Shown here: one piece after another, positions 12,517 to 13,207 of the stretch
How positions within the stretch are numbered: the stretch's first letter is position 1
Layout: every line of letters starts with the position of its first letter
Assembly (NCBI GenBank): GCA_902465115.1
Contig: CABQMC010000021.1
Coordinates: forward strand, 1-13,207
Source of the DNA: an uncultured Collinsella sp.
GTDB taxonomy: Bacteria > Actinomycetota > Coriobacteriia > Coriobacteriales > Coriobacteriaceae
Length of the DNA stretch: 13,207 bases
Reading direction: 5' to 3'
Translations under genes and position numbers: made by a program
The notes under the pieces: model-generated
Told to the model about the DNA's origin: nothing
Database searches by the model: none
Seen by the model: only the letters and a program-made list of their open reading frames with translations

Positions 12517-13207
12517 GGCGGCTCCCCCTCCTCAAGATAATGGGTCATGGTGAAGCCGAACGAGCCGTCCCACGAGACAGAGGACGTGCCCGGCCGCAGC
12601 TGCTCGAAGCAGTAGGAGCCGCTTCCCGCGCCCTCTCCGCGCATGCCGTCGGCGAAGCGGTCCTCGGTCTCACCGTACATGCCGACGAGCTTGATCGTCT
12701 TGGGGAAGCTCGAGCCGTCGATGATAAGCCTGGAGCCGCCAGGCACTTCAACGTCCGCGGAGTAGACGTTGATGAAGTCCCCCTGCGTCACGGTGATGCG
12801 CGGTGACGACGCGGGACCGAAGATCGTGAGCTTAAGGTCGGCAGGCACCAGCCCATCGACGGTGACCGACCGGCTTGCGACCGATCCGCCGTAGTCGAAC
12901 TCGAAGTCATGGGGGAAGTCCAGGCCGGTCTGGTCCTCGTCCTCCCGGGCGTAGAACTCCTGGGCGACCTCGCGCCGCCAGGATCCGTCGAGCAGCAGCA
13001 CGGTAAGCGTAGCGGCGATGCCCCGCCTGCCATAAATCTGCGAGGTCTCGGACTTAGCGATATAGGCGCGCTGGTACCAAACACCGTCGACAACGAGGCG
13101 ACCGGGCTCGCCGACGGAGATATCCCTGTCCGCGAGCCGCCTGAGCCTGTCGGCAGCCGCCGAGGACGCCACGGCATCGACCGTCGCCTCCCTCGCGTCT
13201 CGCGAGA
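12504..13207 (-). CDS. Distal tail protein (Dit, Sipho_tail family), C-terminal part (cut by window edge)
   Basis: The frame stays open to the right edge (the codons beyond the GTG at 13172 read SRDAREATVDAV), so the N-terminus is missing from view. The visible part contains DGVWYQRAYIAKSE, then RRGIAATLTVLLLDGSWRRE, a pattern like the linker in siphovirus distal tail proteins where a strand is followed by the x-P-D-x-x-W-Y-R type motif. After it comes a beta-rich domain (residues after DFEFDYGGSVASRSV) that would be the galectin-like C-terminal domain. Dit forms the hexameric ring joining tail tube to baseplate. It ends by overlapping the tail-hub gene by 13 bases. Confidence 0.75.
   Translation of the reverse strand, partial: SRDAREATVDAVASSAAADRLRRLADRDISVGEPGRLVVDGVWYQRAYIAKSETSQIYGRRGIAATLTVLLLDGSWRREVAQEFYAREDEDQTGLDFPHDFEFDYGGSVASRSVTVDGLVPADLKLTIFGPASSPRITVTQGDFINVYSADVEVPGGSRLIIDGSSFPKTIKLVGMYGETEDRFADGMRGEGAGSGSYCFEQLRPGTSSVSWDGSFGFTMTHYLEEGEPPWSS

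Larger units (their letters stand above)
5111..13207 (-). mobile_element. Prophage, tail-to-lysis part (continues past right edge)
   Basis: A continuous set of phage functions reads leftward: distal tail protein, tail hub, baseplate and collagen-like fibre proteins, tail fibre with a C-terminal switch, carbohydrate-binding proteins, holin, endolysin, terminator. Gene gaps are mostly under 20 bases, with several start-stop overlaps, so this is one late transcription unit. The order matches siphoviruses of Gram-positive hosts. Head, packaging, tape-measure and lysogeny genes are not in the window. Whether the prophage is intact cannot be judged. The left boundary is approximate and could lie anywhere between 4712 and 5176. 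Confidence 0.88.

Noticed and set aside
10861..12540. 559-codon open frame on the plus strand
   Set aside because: It is a shadow of the tail hub and baseplate genes, which have ribosome binding sites and coupled starts on the minus strand; the antisense product has no recognisable features.

Overview
The window carries two blocks. At the left is a leftward chromosomal glutamate synthase operon: gltB complete, and the first codons of gltD running off the left edge. To its right, from a strong terminator near 5111-5149 to the right edge, is part of a prophage of a long-tailed (siphovirus-type) phage. High GC, the glutamate synthase sequence and the tail-gene style suggest a gut actinobacterium of the Coriobacteriia, most likely Collinsella. 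That assignment is from general resemblance, not from a search.

All phage structural and lysis genes read leftward as one closely packed late operon. In transcription order they are: distal tail protein (5' end outside the window), tail hub protein, a small baseplate-type protein, three collagen-like fibre proteins, a receptor-binding/tail-fibre protein, two paralogous carbohydrate-binding proteins, holin, endolysin, and a terminator. About 400 bases without a gene (4712-5110) separate the terminator from gltB. They hold dyad and direct-repeat motifs that could be glt control sites, and probably the phage/host junction.

The striking feature is at 7513-9388. A rightward tyrosine recombinase gene sits, against the direction of everything else, inside the tail-fibre part of the late operon. 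Directly after its stop codon come four copies of an 11-base sequence, ATTCTGTATCC: two in one orientation (8484, 8727) and two in the other (9058, 9373). They delimit three alternative, in-frame C-terminal coding cassettes for the tail-fibre protein. Cassette C is currently joined to the constant N-terminal part (9070-9882, leftward). Cassettes A (8486-8725) and B (8729-9058) are silent and face the other way. In every cassette the repeat is read in the same frame, as Ser-Val-Ser, and each cassette ends in TAG next to the following repeat. Inversion between oppositely oriented repeats would exchange the receptor-binding tip, giving proteins of 270 (C), 276 (B) or 246 (A) residues. This is a shufflon-like host-range switch built into a prophage. 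It resembles in principle the R64 Rci shufflon and the receptor-binding-protein inversion systems reported in bifidobacterial prophages.

The genes around the switch fit a role in host-surface recognition: collagen-like shafts, repeated small knob-like motifs, carbohydrate-binding modules and the variable tip would together build the adsorption apparatus. Holin and endolysin then release the progeny.
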